Notes: a model not told the origin generated them from the sequence alone. Counted from the first letter of the stretch, positions 11,037 to 22,553 are shown. The stretch is DNA of 60,000 nt from Cryptomeria japonica (GCF_030272615.1 NC_081409.1:653762468-653822467), one strand, 5' to 3'. A program made the numbers and translations.

Positions 11037-12978
11037 AAGTATGACTATCCCCTGACGGAGATGGTCTAGCTCCAGATGCACCCGCCCCTGGATCCCCAGG
11101 AGGGTCCTATCTTGGTGGCCCTGTATTACCTCGACTCTCAGACCGTGACCCAGTATCTCGAGATCGACTAGATCTCGACTGTGTAAGGCTCTGTACTCAT
11201 CGATCCCTGGGTACCGTAGCCTCATAGTACCACCAATAGTACTCTGCCTCCTGAGCTCTTAATGCTAGCTCTCTTAGGGTGTCTCTCATTGGACCACCCG
11301 CTGCTGCTCTCTGCATATTGGATACCACCTCCTCCGCTCACCCCCTCTGCTCTATCTCGGTGTCTTGCTCAGTGGTCAACTGTGAAATCTGCTACTGATA
11401 TGTCAAAATCTGTGCCTGCAACTACTGTACAGTCACCTGTAGGGTCCGGATCTGTGTATCCTCAACATGTGTAGGGACTCGAACCCGTAGTGGTACCTAT
11501 GCAGGGGCAACCCCTCCAACCCTACCTATCCTCGATGCTGGAGGTGGGAGCACATCCGTCCTCCTCCTCTGTGCTGGTCGCCTCGCCTCATCAACACCCC
11601 CCACTGCAGCTAGCACCTCCCCCACTCTCCCCTCTCCATTGGCTCCAATAGCCAATCCACCTCTCCCCCTGTCTATCACCCCCTGTCTCACCGCTCTCTC
11701 CACAACCCTATCTCCTCTCCTCCCTCTATCTCCCCGCCTCCCTCTGGCTCCTCTCCCTCATCCATCTCCTCCATCCTCTCCATCATCATCATCATCTCCC
11801 TCTCCCTCCTCCTCATCGAAATCAAAAGTTGGCCTCTTCTCCTCCGGATCCGATATCCTAGCCACCTCCCACGCAGCAAACAATCTGGCAAACTCATCAG
11901 TCATGCACGCATCTAGAATCTTTGGGGTATAATCCCATATCTCCCCTGCCAACCTGACAAACTCTTCCACCACCACTGCGCTATCAATGGTCGGACCCCA
12001 ATCCGCTATATCCTACCTTTGATGTGCATATAGGCACACTCCCTGTGGAATACCCTACTAGAGCCCAAACTATCTCAACACTTGGGTCACCACAAACCTC
12101 TCTATCACAAATGGGGTCCTCCCGATCAGGTCTCTGGTCATAAAAAAAAAGGGCATCTATAGCCCGTCCTCTGCCCACACCTAGCATCCTATATACGGTC
12201 ACCAGGTGACCATATCTATATCATTGAGCACTCTCCTCCAATGCTCTAGTTTGCCCAGCTTGCACTGGACAACTAGACCCCTATATCCATACGCATTTGC
12301 GCACCCCATGAGCCTATCTCTATCTGCTAGTGGCCTCGCCACTAGAATGTGCTCCCAGCACCATACCTATAATAGTGTCATGCCAGCTGACAAACTGCCA
12401 TAACCGAGGTATACCACCTCATGTAAGCCCCTGTATAGATGGGCTAGCATAGTTGATCCCCATGAAAACCTTCGGCCCTGTGTGATCATCTCCTCCAATA
12501 CCAGCCCCCATCCCACCAAGAATCTCTTTGACCTGCGATCAGGACAAAGAAATCCACCAATGAACCCTGCTAGTATAGATGGCAGTGGGGTGTAATCCAG
12601 GTATAAGAACTCCTGCCACGGGATCTCATAACCACAGACTGTCTCATCATGGAAGATACAGCGCAGTGCCTCTATCCCACCCTCCTCTGATTGCTCATAC
12701 GGTAGTAGTGCACCTACTACGGGAATCCATAGGATCCTATAATAGTCCTCTGGTGTGACTGTCATCTCTGCGGTCACAAAATGGAAGGTGTTTGTGTCGC
12801 TATTCCACCTCTCTGCTAATGTTGTCAGTAGCCCTCGATTCATAGTGAACCGAGGCATATCCAAAAGGGAGGTCAACCCACATCTCTTAATGATGTCCAG
12901 ATCAGCCTGGGTCAACCGTGGTATCAATGTCCATGGTCTCGGAAATCTCTCCCGGGACTGAACCACACCCAATCGCTC
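11037..12978 (-). pseudogene. T1 antisense PMD gene, exon 2 (plant mobile domain protein)
   Basis: The plant mobile domain (aminotransferase-like family) occurs in transposon-borne and a few domesticated nuclear plant proteins; its biochemical role is not settled. Reading leftward, the frame shows FPRPWTLIPRLTQADL, MNRGLLTTLAERWNSDTNTF, EMTVTPEDYYRILWIP, GGFLCPDRRSKRFLVGWG and WGSTMLAHLYRGLHEV. The same frame continues past TAG near 12366 and a few more stops into WDYTPKILDACMTDEF and a Glu/Asp/Gly/Arg-rich tail; an Arg/Ser-rich end is in another frame. A clean acceptor (pyrimidine-rich, ending GACAG) lies just upstream at 12979-12998. It opens in phase 0, matching the donor of exon 1 at 22033. 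Confidence 0.8.
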
Positions 12979-13107
12979 CTGTCAACAAGCAAAACAAATC
13001 CAATATCAGTTTTTGCATTAAAAAGATCTCAAAATCAAACTCACATCAACAACATGAAACAATTTGCTCATCTACATCAAGTTCAAAATCCTATCATTTC
13101 ATATCAA

Positions 13108-13235
13108 CTTGTAAAACAACTCAAGTTATCAAAAACCATATCAAAACTTGTAACACAACTCAAGTCTCCACAATCACATAAACTTGTAAAACAACTCAAG
13201 TTTGCCACCCATACCAGCTTGTAACATAGCTCAAG
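13108..13235. repeat. Tandem repeat in PMD intron, unit about 36 bp, 4 copies
   Basis: Four successive units contain CTTGTAAAACAACTCAAGT or close variants, separated by about 17 bp of less conserved sequence. The array sits in the T1 PMD intron between the acceptor and the N1 insertion. Confidence 0.75.
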
Positions 13236-13371
13236 TCCTAAGTTCCTTAGTCCACTAGGGACTTGGTGTATCTTGCCTCCTTGACATGGTGAAAGTCTTT
13301 CAATGTTGTTTCCTTGTACTTTATCGAAAGTATGGGCGAACGCTTATACTCCCGCTAAAGTGGGGGCTAAA
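13224..13371 (+). repeat. Partial N1 3' internal end in front of the N1 5' LTR
   Basis: This 148-bp stretch closely matches 20091-20238, the internal sequence just before the N1 3' LTR, including the polypurine tract AAAGTGGGGGCTAAA. A normal single insertion should have unrelated flanking DNA here. It suggests that a second N1 copy once shared this LTR and was mostly deleted. Confidence 0.8.
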
Positions 13372-13550
13372 TGTAGCATCGTAAAATTGTGACACTTGCA
13401 ATTTTGACTGCATTTGGGTCTTCACGATGGCGGCACAACGTTCAACCTGAATGGAGACCCCGAAACCTGTTTACGACATCAAAAACTGCATCTTTCTGCA
13501 CCTTGGCCTGATCCTCCTTGCACCCTGCTGTCCCAGGAGGTGGGACCATG

Positions 13551-13670
13551 GCGCCCAGTGCCCCGGTCCTTCTCGACCATGGTGCCCAGCACCCTGGTCC
13601 TTCTGGACCGTGGCGCCCAGCACCCTGGTCCTTCTGGACCGTGGCGCCCAGCACCCTGGTCCTTGGCCCT
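13551..13670 (+). repeat. 31-bp minisatellite in N1 U3 with internal hairpins
   Basis: Units of 31 bp contain GGTCC-TTCT-GGACC, a perfect 5-bp stem with a 4-base loop, at 13596 and 13627. A near copy with one stem mismatch is at 13565 and a half copy at 13658. It lies about 120 bp before the TATA box. The 3' LTR array (about 20418-20530) is more diverged. Confidence 0.85.
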
Positions 13671-13783
13671 ATTTTGGGCCCGATCTCTTATTGGGCATCG
13701 GGTCTTCAAGTTTGCAGTTTGGAAAAAATTGCTCCTAGGTCGGCCTAAGGTCGGAAAAATCAGTCTCCTAACCCTTATTGACA

Positions 13784-13795
13784 AGTATATAAACT
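13784..13795 (+). promoter_or_regulatory. TATA box of N1 LTR
   Basis: TATATAAA lies in a GC-neutral stretch after the U3 minisatellite. The same box is near 20655 in the 3' LTR. It is a likely start signal for the genomic RNA, with R starting some 30 bp downstream. Confidence 0.65.
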
Positions 13796-14656
13796 ACATT
13801 TCCCCTTCCAGAAAAGAGGGCGAAAAACATATGTGTGCAAGAGCCAGAAGCGACATTCAAACATTCAAACATTCAAGCATTCAAGCATTCCTTCAAGCAA
13901 TTGAGTATTCTAAGTCTCCACTCAAGGCTAGGTGTTGCATTCAAGACAAGGATTCAACCATTGAAGAGGAGATCACCTACAACATACAACATACAACATC
14001 ATTACACCCTTGCATGTAAGAATACAAACATTCTTACAACAAGGTATCAGTACTTGATTACATTACAAACATTTACATTTACATCATTCTCATTTCTTGG
14101 TTAATTCCAAAACTGGGGTTTGACCTGAAGGCAAACCCCTAATCCCTAACCCCCCAATCGTCCTCTCTTTTCTGTGTGTAGGTTGCAGGTACGTGGCTAT
14201 AATTGAAGATCTGGAGTCCTTGTGCAGAGACGAACAGATCCCCCTTCATCTTGCAGATTTTTTGGAGGACCGTGTGCACTCCGGGCACCATCGTCCTGTC
14301 AACTTTCACTCAAACTTGCAGGACAGCATCGTCTCAACATTTTACTACTAATTTCAGGTCTATAACTTCATCCCATGTCCCTATCTCCGTCTACAAGCAA
14401 ATCTTTCTTACTTTTACATACATTCCTAGTTCAATCCTTCTATCTACATTCTTTGCAAAAGAGGGTATCCTTGCTGTCTCAACCCTTGAAACTCATTTAG
14501 AATTCAATCTTGCATTGTGTGGGATTGGATCTTGTGAGTTTCAACCCCTCTTTTGAATGTAAAGTCTCTCCTAAGTGAAAATCGTCAATCCTAGTGACCT
14601 CCTTTCTCTCTCCTTGGAGTGGGGGGAACACGTAGGGTTCGATTTTCCGCTTTACA

Positions 14657-14682
14657 TTTTGGTGAACCCGACGTGAACATCC
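14657..14682 (+). other. N1 primer binding site (candidate)
   Basis: TTTTGGTGAACCCGACGTGA follows the LTR end directly, so a TGG start falls 3 bases inside. The matching tRNA is not identified. Confidence 0.6.
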
Positions 14683-16037
14683 TAATTCTGATTATTCATG
14701 GTTAGATCTGAAAAAAAAAAAATTTGCTTCCTTAATTACATTTCCATGTTTGATCTTTTGCAAATTTTAGAGGTTAATTGCATAAAAACCCCAAATTTTC
14801 TTTTTAGTAATTGAGCTTGTGAAATGTTTAATTGTTAATGCTTGTTTCAAATCTACCCTTCTATTACAAATTGTGAAATCATATTTGTGCTTTAATTCTG
14901 AAAATGAAGTGGTTAAGTGTCAAAACCCTAATTTTTAGAACCCTCTTGATTCAACCTTTGACCGATGATTTCACTAATCAAAACACCTCCAAATCGGCTA
15001 TAACTTTGGATTCCGCAAAAAAATCATAATATCTCTCATCCCTGAAAATTTTGAAAAAATTTGCGAGGACCGTGTGCACTCCGAGCGCCATCGTCCCCGA
15101 TATTTTTTCTGAAATTTTGGGAGCTAGATCTTACTGTATTTTTCTGCTAGAATCCAGAATCTTGGTTGATTTCATCAATTCTAACACTTTCAAAATTAAA
15201 GTCAAAGTTGGTCTAGTGATTGCTTGGATTAAGGCTTATAATCATTCAAAAATTGTTGAAATTGAAATTTTTTGTTAAAATTGTGTTTCTTACTGTCCTA
15301 AATCTGAAAAGTGTGTTGGCATTCATTCGAAGTTTCAGTGCTTTATTCAAATTTTTTGCAATTTGTGACTTTTGAAATTAAGTGTTTAATTGCAACAACC
15401 TTGATTTCCACTTTCAAAATTGAATTTTGCGTGAAATTGAGTCAACTTTTAAATTTCAAAGCTTGCATTGCTTTTAGTATTCCCTCTAAAATCTTAAAAT
15501 TCAAAATTTCAGTTTCCCTCTCCTTTTTCAAAATTCAAATTTTGCATTTTTCAACAATCTTGGTAGGGTTCAATTTTGAGATTGGAACTTTAATTTGGCC
15601 TATCTACAGAACGTAAAATCACTCAATTTTTTCAGATTAGCTTTAAAATCATCATAACTTTCATCCCTGAAAATTTTGAAAAAATTTGTGAGGACCGTGT
15701 GCACTCCGTTCGCCACGGTCCCCGACATTTTTTTCGAAATTTCGGGAGATTGTCATGATTGCATTTAACAGCTTAAATCTAGGGGATTGGCTGATTTTAT
15801 TGAAATTTGCTACCTCTAAATTCGAAAATAAATTCAAAATTCAAGATCTCAATTTTCAAGATAACAATTAAAATTAAGTGCTACCCCCTTGGCCCTAATT
15901 TTCAATTGTGCCTACCTTTCTTGGAAGTTGTGTTTCCCTCTTCTTTCACAAAGTTCAAATTGGATAATCATTATCTCATTGTTCAATTTCGCCAACTTTA
16001 TTTTCAAAATTCAAAATCTTCTCTCTCTCTCTAGTGC
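14683..16037 (+). other. N1 untranslated leader with duplicated hairpin module
   Basis: AT-rich and non-coding. A module of about 90 bp occurs twice (about 15030-15128 and 15653-15748). Each copy carries GGACCGTGTGCACTCCG followed by (A/C)CGTCC or CGGTCC; the second can form a perfect 8-bp stem. Confidence 0.7.
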
Positions 16038-19000
16038 ATGAGTTTTACAACAATAAGCCCTACTTACACTATTCCTGTTAGACGAAGCCTTAGAAGTAAG
16101 TCTTTCCAAAGTTTAATTACCGAGGAGATGGAACCTAATTTGAATGGCCCTTTTAACAAGGACATGGGTAATTCCTCTAATCCTCTTAATGATGAAGAAG
16201 CTGTCCATGAGGTTTCTGTAGAACAACTTTCAAAATTGGATAACCAATTTGATGATTTTCAGCAATGGATGTCTCAAGAATACCCCGATAGTCAAGCTCT
16301 CTCATTAATTGAGGGTCTAAAATGTATGGTTCAAAGTGATAAGAATGGAATTGATATTTTGCGTAGTATTGCACACATTGTGGATTCGAATGTGATGCCT
16401 ATGAAGAGTTGTGCCGAAACTTTAGGTTATACACAACCTCCTACTCAAGTCAATCATTCTATCCCTTTGACAGCTTCTATTGCTAGTATACCTACTTTTA
16501 CATCAAACATAATGACTACTTCAATACAAAACATTCCACCTATGATCACCAGTCATTGGGGCAATCCTTCTTCTTCAATCAAACCTCTTCCTTCATTCAA
16601 TCTGACTTCTTCATTCATTCCTTCAATGAGTGTCCCTATTACATCTCCACAAATGAACATGATGCAATGGGGCAATTCATTTAACCATTCCATTCCTCCT
16701 TGTTGTGCTCCTTTTTTCCAATAATCTCCTATGACTAACCATCATAGTGTCCCGCCACCTTACTCTCAATCAATACCTTCTTTCAATAACATAATACCTC
16801 CATCACAATCTAACATGTCTAATATGAACTCTTCGATTGAAGTGACCATTAACAATCTTGCACAAACTCTCTCTTCTTTACAGCAACAAATTGCCTCTAT
16901 GAATCAATCTAAGTTTAGTGTGCCCACATTTGATGTTCCGAGACCACTTTCTCTTGACATTGTTCGAGCTATCCCCCCTAAGCATGTTGAAATCCCGCAG
17001 TTGGAGCTTTATAATGGTAAATGTGATCCTCTAACACATGTTGAGAACTTTCAAACAATATGTACCGATTTTGCTCATGACCAAAGCTTGCTTGCAAAAC
17101 TGTTTACTAGAACATTAAGAGATAAGGCTCTACAATGGTATTTCTCATTGCCTTCCTATTCTATTACTTCTTTCCAACAACTTGCAAATGCTTTTATTCA
17201 ACAATTTCAAAACAATATAGGTCCAAAAGTTACTTTGATTGATTTAATGCATTGTAAACAAGGTGTTAAAGAAAAAGTGACTAATTTCATTAGTAGATAT
17301 AAGCATTTGTGTGCTCAAATTTCTTTTCCAGTACCTGACAATGATATTCAAAGAATCTTTATTTCTAATTTACAAAAAGATATTAGAGAAAAACTTCTGT
17401 TTTCTGAGTTTACTTCTTTCCAACAGTTGTGCGCAACTCTTCACAATTATCAACTGACTGTGAGTCAAATGGAACAAGAAAATCCTATGGCTCTGAGTGA
17501 TAAGGGTGATAGTAGTCAACAACCATTTGGTAAGTTTAAACCGAATAGAGAGTTCATTAAGTTCAATGAAAACATCACCAACAACAATGTGAATGCAACA
17601 TCAGGTGTGCCTCCTATTTCTAAGTTTTTCAAGAAAGAAAGAAAGTTTACTCCTTTGAATGAATCATTGCATAGTATTATGAATAAGTTATTGGAACAAA
17701 ATGTGCTTACTCTCCCTCCTATAAAGAAAATAGATCCTACAAAGATTAATTCACCCTATTTTGATAACAAATCTTTTTGTCAATTTCATCGTCAACCTGG
17801 GCATGATACTGAAAAATGTTTTGCTTTAAAGGGTAAAATTCAAGATTTGATTGATAATAATACTATCTCTGTTTCAGGTGTGAATGATAAAGGCAACACA
17901 TCTGTAGCTCCTCCTAACCAAAATCTTAAGATTTTTACTGATCCATTACCTTCTCATACCTCTAATGTGATTGAGACTAATGATTCCTCTTTCTCAGCTG
18001 ATGGTCTTGTGTCTATGACTCCGAATGTGATTAACTTTGTAGAGTAGTAGAAAATCCCTAAAGAACCTTCCATCACATTTGATTCTAGTGAAACTATTAG
18101 GGCACCTGATGGTCCTTTATATATAGTTGCAAAAGTCAAGAATACACCTTTTTGTGGAGTGCTTATTGATCCCTCTTGTATGGTTAATGTCATTACTGAA
18201 GAATTTCTTTTTACTTTGCAATTGAATCAAGTGATCTATGACAAAACAAATGTGGTTGTGAAACTATTTGATGCATTTTCTTCTCCTGCAATTGGTTCTA
18301 TTACATTACCTATTGAGGTCCATAACAAATCCCTTGATGTGAGCTTTGCTATTATTCCATCATCCGAACAATTTCGTGTGAAGCTAGGCTATCCTTGGCT
18401 ATCTTCCATGAAAGCTATTGCTTCTCCTATTCACAAGTGTTTGAAATTTCCCCATAATGGTGAAGTTGTTACTGTCAATCATAGTCTCTTTAAACCAGCT
18501 GAAAGAACTTCTAGCGTTCCTATTGATTATTTTTGGCCTAAACAATTTCAATCTCTTCCACCGCGAAGTGATCATCTTTTCAAATCTTATCAAAAGTGGA
18601 AAAAAGATATGATCCTATCTCTAAGAGAACCTAGAACACCCAAACTTGATATTCCTATCGTTCTTGAGAAGGAAGTTCTTCCTTTGAAAGATAAAACTAA
18701 TGTCTTTCCTCAAGAAGATTCCCAACCCATCCCTATGGATGTGACTATGTCTATGTCTAATAAACTTTCTAAAGGTAGACCTATACCTCCTCGTCATGAT
18801 GGACTTGGTCTCCTTCCTAAACCAGATATTCCTCCTTTATATGGAGCAGTTCCTCCTCCTTCCTCTTATAGAGAGAAGAGACCTTCCTTTTCTCCTATTA
18901 TTCAACCTAAGAGACCACAACCTAAACACCCAAGTGATAAGGATGAGAACATTCCTCCTCCTCAATCTTCTCAACTTCTTACTAAGACTAGACGAAATCG

Positions 19001-19487
19001 TTCTGCACGTGAACGCCGATGAAAGCATTGTCTTAGAGCTCATGCAACTGCTTCTCAAACTTTGCAATCCCCAAAAACACCTTCAGCTAGTATTATTCCA
19101 TTTTCTCCTCAGCCGAAAATTGAGCCAAAATCTCCTAAACATAAGATGCATGATGGTTTTGATCCTGTGCGAGTTAAAGATCCTATTTTTATAAATCTTG
19201 ATGATGATATAGATGAAAATGTTATTCATGATGAAAATGTTACTCCTCTTTCTCCTGATAGTAAATATGAATATGTTGATATTGATAACCATTTATCTAA
19301 CGAATTTTCTCAAGCACTTATCCTAGCTCCTAGACAAGAACAACGTGGCTTGGAACATGAACATAGCCCTTGTTTGGATCTTGTGATAGTTCCATCTGCT
19401 ATGTTGGATGTTCCTCCTCTAGCGTGTTTCCTACCTTCCCGAAATATTGATCAGCAAGATCGGGGGGTGGATGACATGCTAGACTAG
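16038..19487 (+). pseudogene. gag: N1 gag/protease-like long frame
   Basis: One frame runs 3450 bases with only four stops: TAA at 16722, TAG TAG at 18045-18050 and TGA at 19020. The gag core (about 16960-17480) includes YNGKCDPLTHVENFQ, ALQWYFSLPSY and FISRYKHLCAQ. A zinc motif CQFHRQPGHDTEKC lies at 17778-17819. A protease-like fold follows (about 18100-18450), with LIDPSCMVNVITEE in the active-site position and GYPWLSSMKAIASP near its end. The catalytic D is kept, but the usual D-T/S-G reads D-P-S, so catalysis is doubtful. A proline-rich tail and an acidic tail follow. It likely makes RNA-packaging protein, with pol supplied in trans. Confidence 0.85.
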
Positions 19488-20238
19488 TTCATTAGCATAG
19501 CAGACTCTCTCCTCCTCTCTTGATCTCTTTTGTTACTTCTTCTATGTGTTATTCTCTTTCTTCTATTTGTTGTCCTTAGTGTTGTCTACTTGAGGATGAT
19601 GCAAAGCATTGAGATCTCTTTTGGTCTCTCTCATGTTGACTCAAAAGACACATGTGTTCCCTTCTTCTAGGTGACCTTCCTTGATTGGGGATTGAAGAAC
19701 AATTATGCATACATACATATGATATACATGAATTATCATACATCATACTGACCCCAAGGAAAGAGAAGTCACCTCGTGCTTTGTGTTTTGTGTCTATTAT
19801 CCTTGGGTATATCTCACACTTGGGGGCTAAATCTTTGTGATAACATGCTCCTTTCCCTTCTCATTTCTTATGTGTATCACTACCTTAAAGCAATCACCCC
19901 CGATGAGGCGTGTGCGATTGCTTAACGTAAGGGGCATACACTCCGTTCATATCTCTTCAAGATACTTGAAAATTTCTTGGCGAACTTAGCTTTGCCTTGA
20001 AAATTTTTGGTATTTTTCTTGCATGACTCATAGTGAGGGAACCTTACTACTGACAGTCATGGTTCTCCCTCATGATCTTCCCTTTTACTTTGTCAATCAA
20101 AGTCGTAAGATCCTTAGTCCACTGGGGGCTTGGTGTATATTGCCTCCTTGATGTGGTGAAAGTCTTTCAATGTTGTTTCCTTGTACTTTACCGGAAGTAT
20201 GGGCGTACGCTTATATTCCTGCTAAAGTGGGGGCTAAA
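19488..20238 (+). other. N1 3' untranslated region and polypurine tract
   Basis: No coding potential. It ends with the polypurine tract AAAGTGGGGGCTAAA at 20224-20238, directly before the LTR. The last 148 bp recur at 13224-13371. Confidence 0.8.
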
Positions 20239-21523
20239 TGTAGCATCGTAAAATTGTGACACTTGCAATTTTGACTGCATTTGGGTCTTCACGATGGCGG
20301 CACAACGTTGAACCTGAATGGAGACCCCGAAACCTATTTACGACATCAAAAACTGCATCTTTCTGCACCTTGGCCTGATCCTCCTTGCACCCTGCTGTCC
20401 TGGGAGGTGGGACCATGGCGCCCAGCACCGTGGTCCTTCTAGACTGTGGTGCCTAGTGCCCTAGTCCTTCTGGACCGTGGCGCACAGCACCTTGGTCCTT
20501 CTGGACCATGGCACCCAGCACCCTGGTCCCTGGCCCTATTTTGGGCCCGATCTTTTATTGGGCATCGGGTCTTCAAGTTTGCAATTTGGAAAATAATGCT
20601 CCTAGGTCGGCCTAAGGTCAGAAAAATCAGTCTCCTAACCCTAATTGACAAGTATATAAACTACATTTCCCCTTCCAGAAAAGAGGGTGAAAAACATATG
20701 TGTGCAAGAGCCAGAAGCGACATTCAAACATTCAAACATTCAAGCATTCAAGCATTCCTTCAAGCAATTGAGTATTCTAAGTCTCCATTCAAGGCTAGGT
20801 GTTGCATTCAAGACAAGAATTCAACCATTGAAGAGGAGATCACCTACAACATACAACATACAACATCATTACACCCTCGCATGTAAGAATACAAACATTC
20901 TTACAACAAGGTATCAGTACTTGATTACATTACAAACATTTACATTTACATCATTCTCATTTCTTGGTTAATTCCAAAACTGGGGTTTGACCTGAAGGCA
21001 AACCCCTAATCCCTAACCCCCCAATCATCCTCTCTTTTCTGTGTGTAGGTTGTAGGTACGCGGCTATAATTGAAGATCTGGAGTCCTTGTGCAGAGACGA
21101 ACAGATCCCCCTTCGTCTTGCGGATTTTTCGGAGGACCGTGTGCACTCCGAGCACCATCGTCCCGTCAACTTTCACTCAAACTTGCAGGACAGCATCGTT
21201 TCAACATTTTACTGCTAGTTTTAGGTCCGTAGCTTCATCCCGTGTCCCTATCTCTATCTACAAGCGAATATTTCTTACTTTTACATACATTCCTAGTTCA
21301 ATCCTTCTATCTACATTCTTTGCAAAAGAGGGTATGCTTGCTATCTCAACCCTTGAAACTCATTTAGAATTCAATCTTGCATTGTGTGGGATTGGATCTT
21401 GTGAGTTTCAACCCCTCTTTTGAATGTAAAGTCTCTCCTAAGTGAAAACCGTCAATCCTAGTGACCTCCTTTCTCTCTCCTTGGAGTGGGGGGAACACCT
21501 AGGGTTCAATTTTCCGCTTTACA
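20239..21523 (+). repeat. N1 3' LTR (1285 bp)
   Basis: Direct repeat of 13372-14656, same length and same TG and CA ends, differing by scattered substitutions. Beyond base 21523 the sequence returns to the T1 PMD intron. Confidence 0.95.
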
Positions 21524-21565
21524 ACATCATCTTGCAAAAAAATTTCTAGATGCATTAAAACAAAC

Positions 21566-21960
21566 TCCCGCTGTGCTAAACTTTACCCACGCACTAGGTT
21601 GTCTTTCCTACGTGCTAATCTATTTACCCTATGCGCTAGACTGCCTCTACATGCTAACCTTTTCCCCCGATGCGCTACCTGTTTGACCCTATGCACTAGG
21701 TTAGCCCTACGCGCTAAACCCCCTTACCCATGCGAACCCCTGGGACCCCTATGCGCTAGGTCTACCCTACGCGCTAACCTGCTAACCTAACGCGCTACCC
21801 AACTATCACCATGCGCTATTCTGTATCTATGCGCTAACCTATATTTCCTATGCGCTACCCTATTTTATTTTGGACGCACCCCTAAAATAGACTTGATGCG
21901 CTACTTAAAAGTTCGTATGCGCTAATCTATGACTTTGACGCTCTAAAACGCTAAAACCGA
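21566..21960 (-). repeat. Periodic array of GCGCTAA words in the T1 PMD intron
   Basis: On the minus strand the word TTAGCGCATAGG (variants TAGCGCGTAGGG, TAGCACGTAGG) recurs about 18 times with a spacing of roughly 21-24 bp. It is the same vocabulary as the + strand array at 960-1345 in the leader, inverted. Two further words occur in the T3 intron near 50912-50940. Confidence 0.8.
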
Positions 21961-22032
21961 GTTTTAAAAATAAAAAAATGACTAAAAATGATCAAATCAA
22001 AAATCAAAAGAGGGTCAAAAATGTTGACTTAC

Positions 22033-22107
22033 TGGTGGTCCATACGCTGCAGGTCTCTGGTACCTCCGAACGCGCTCGAAACGGTGTCTGGAATATGGAA
22101 TAGGCAT
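22033..22107 (-). pseudogene. T1 antisense PMD gene, exon 1 (25 codons)
   Basis: A 25-codon frame starts with ATG at 22107, contains HRFERVRRYQRP and ends exactly at a GTAAGT donor (22032-22027). The same small exon, with an RVR(R/Q) core and a GT donor, appears at 26867-26932 in T2 and 50728-50805 in T3, always 350-450 bp inside the LTR edge. The intron to 12978 is inflated by N1. Splicing is inferred from sequence only. Confidence 0.65.
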
Positions 22108-22539
22108 TTTCTCTTCAAACCAAATTCTCTTTCTCCAAAGTCAACAAGGCACAAATGAATCAAACCAAAGCTATTTTCCCCTTTTATAGGAGGAAAATGA
22201 AATTAGGGTTAGCCAAACGGACCTGTAATATGGTTGCGGTCTCCCTTATACCCTAAAACTTGTAACTTATCGGGAGATGAATCAATTTACCCACCTTTCA
22301 CATAGATGAAATCCTACACATCACACGCAACTCATCAAATGAAGTCAAAAAATTTCAAAAAAATTGATTCATCTCCCGAGGGGGCATCACCATCAAAATA
22401 TCAAATCTAGGGCATCACACATCAAATCAAATCTAGGGCACGACTTGCAAATCAAAAGAGCGACACAAAATGGCATTTGATCATAAATCATGATAACGCA
22501 TCATTTTTTTTGAAATAACATGTGCACACACGTCACTTC
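22108..22539 (-). other. Region between T1 PMD exon 1 and the LTR edge
   Basis: By position it is the 5' flank/untranslated leader of the antisense PMD gene. Phrases such as CAAATCTAGGGCA repeat near 22405 and 22430. No TATA box on the minus strand is convincing. Confidence 0.4.
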
Positions 22540-22553
22540 AAAGAGGGGCAAAA
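22540..22553 (+). other. T1 polypurine tract
   Basis: AAAGAGGGGCAAAA abuts the LTR start TGTAGACG. The complement, TTTTGCCCCTCTTT, abuts LTR edges in T2 (26518) and T3 (50379), which fixes those two as minus-strand elements. Confidence 0.85.

Larger units (their letters stand above)
13372..14656 (+). repeat. N1 5' LTR (1285 bp)
   Basis: It starts TG and ends CA. It has a 31-bp minisatellite with short hairpins at 13551-13670, a TATATAAA box at 13786, a run of ATTCAAAC-like words at 13855-13900, and a GGACCGTGTGCAC hairpin motif at 14267. It matches 20239-21523 with scattered substitutions and equal length. Confidence 0.95.
13372..21523 (+). mobile_element. N1: non-autonomous gypsy-like element with gag/protease frame only
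   Basis: It is bounded by two direct 1285-bp LTRs that begin TGTAGCATCG and end CGCTTTACA. A primer-site-like TGGTGAACCCGACGTGAAC follows the 5' LTR, and a polypurine tract precedes the 3' LTR. The interior has one long gag/protease-like frame and no RT, RNase H or integrase, so it must depend on enzymes from another element. It lies in the first intron of the T1 PMD gene. No clear target duplication is seen, because the left flank is itself N1 sequence. Confidence 0.9.

Noticed and set aside
11639-11932. Pro/Ser-rich open frame on the + strand
   Set aside because: It is the antisense shadow of the acidic, Gly/Arg-rich PMD tail on the minus strand.
13414-14019. Open frame of 201 codons in the N1 LTR, partly repeated at 20446-20886
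   Set aside because: It lies across U3 minisatellite, TATA box and R region, and is repeated only because the LTR is repeated.
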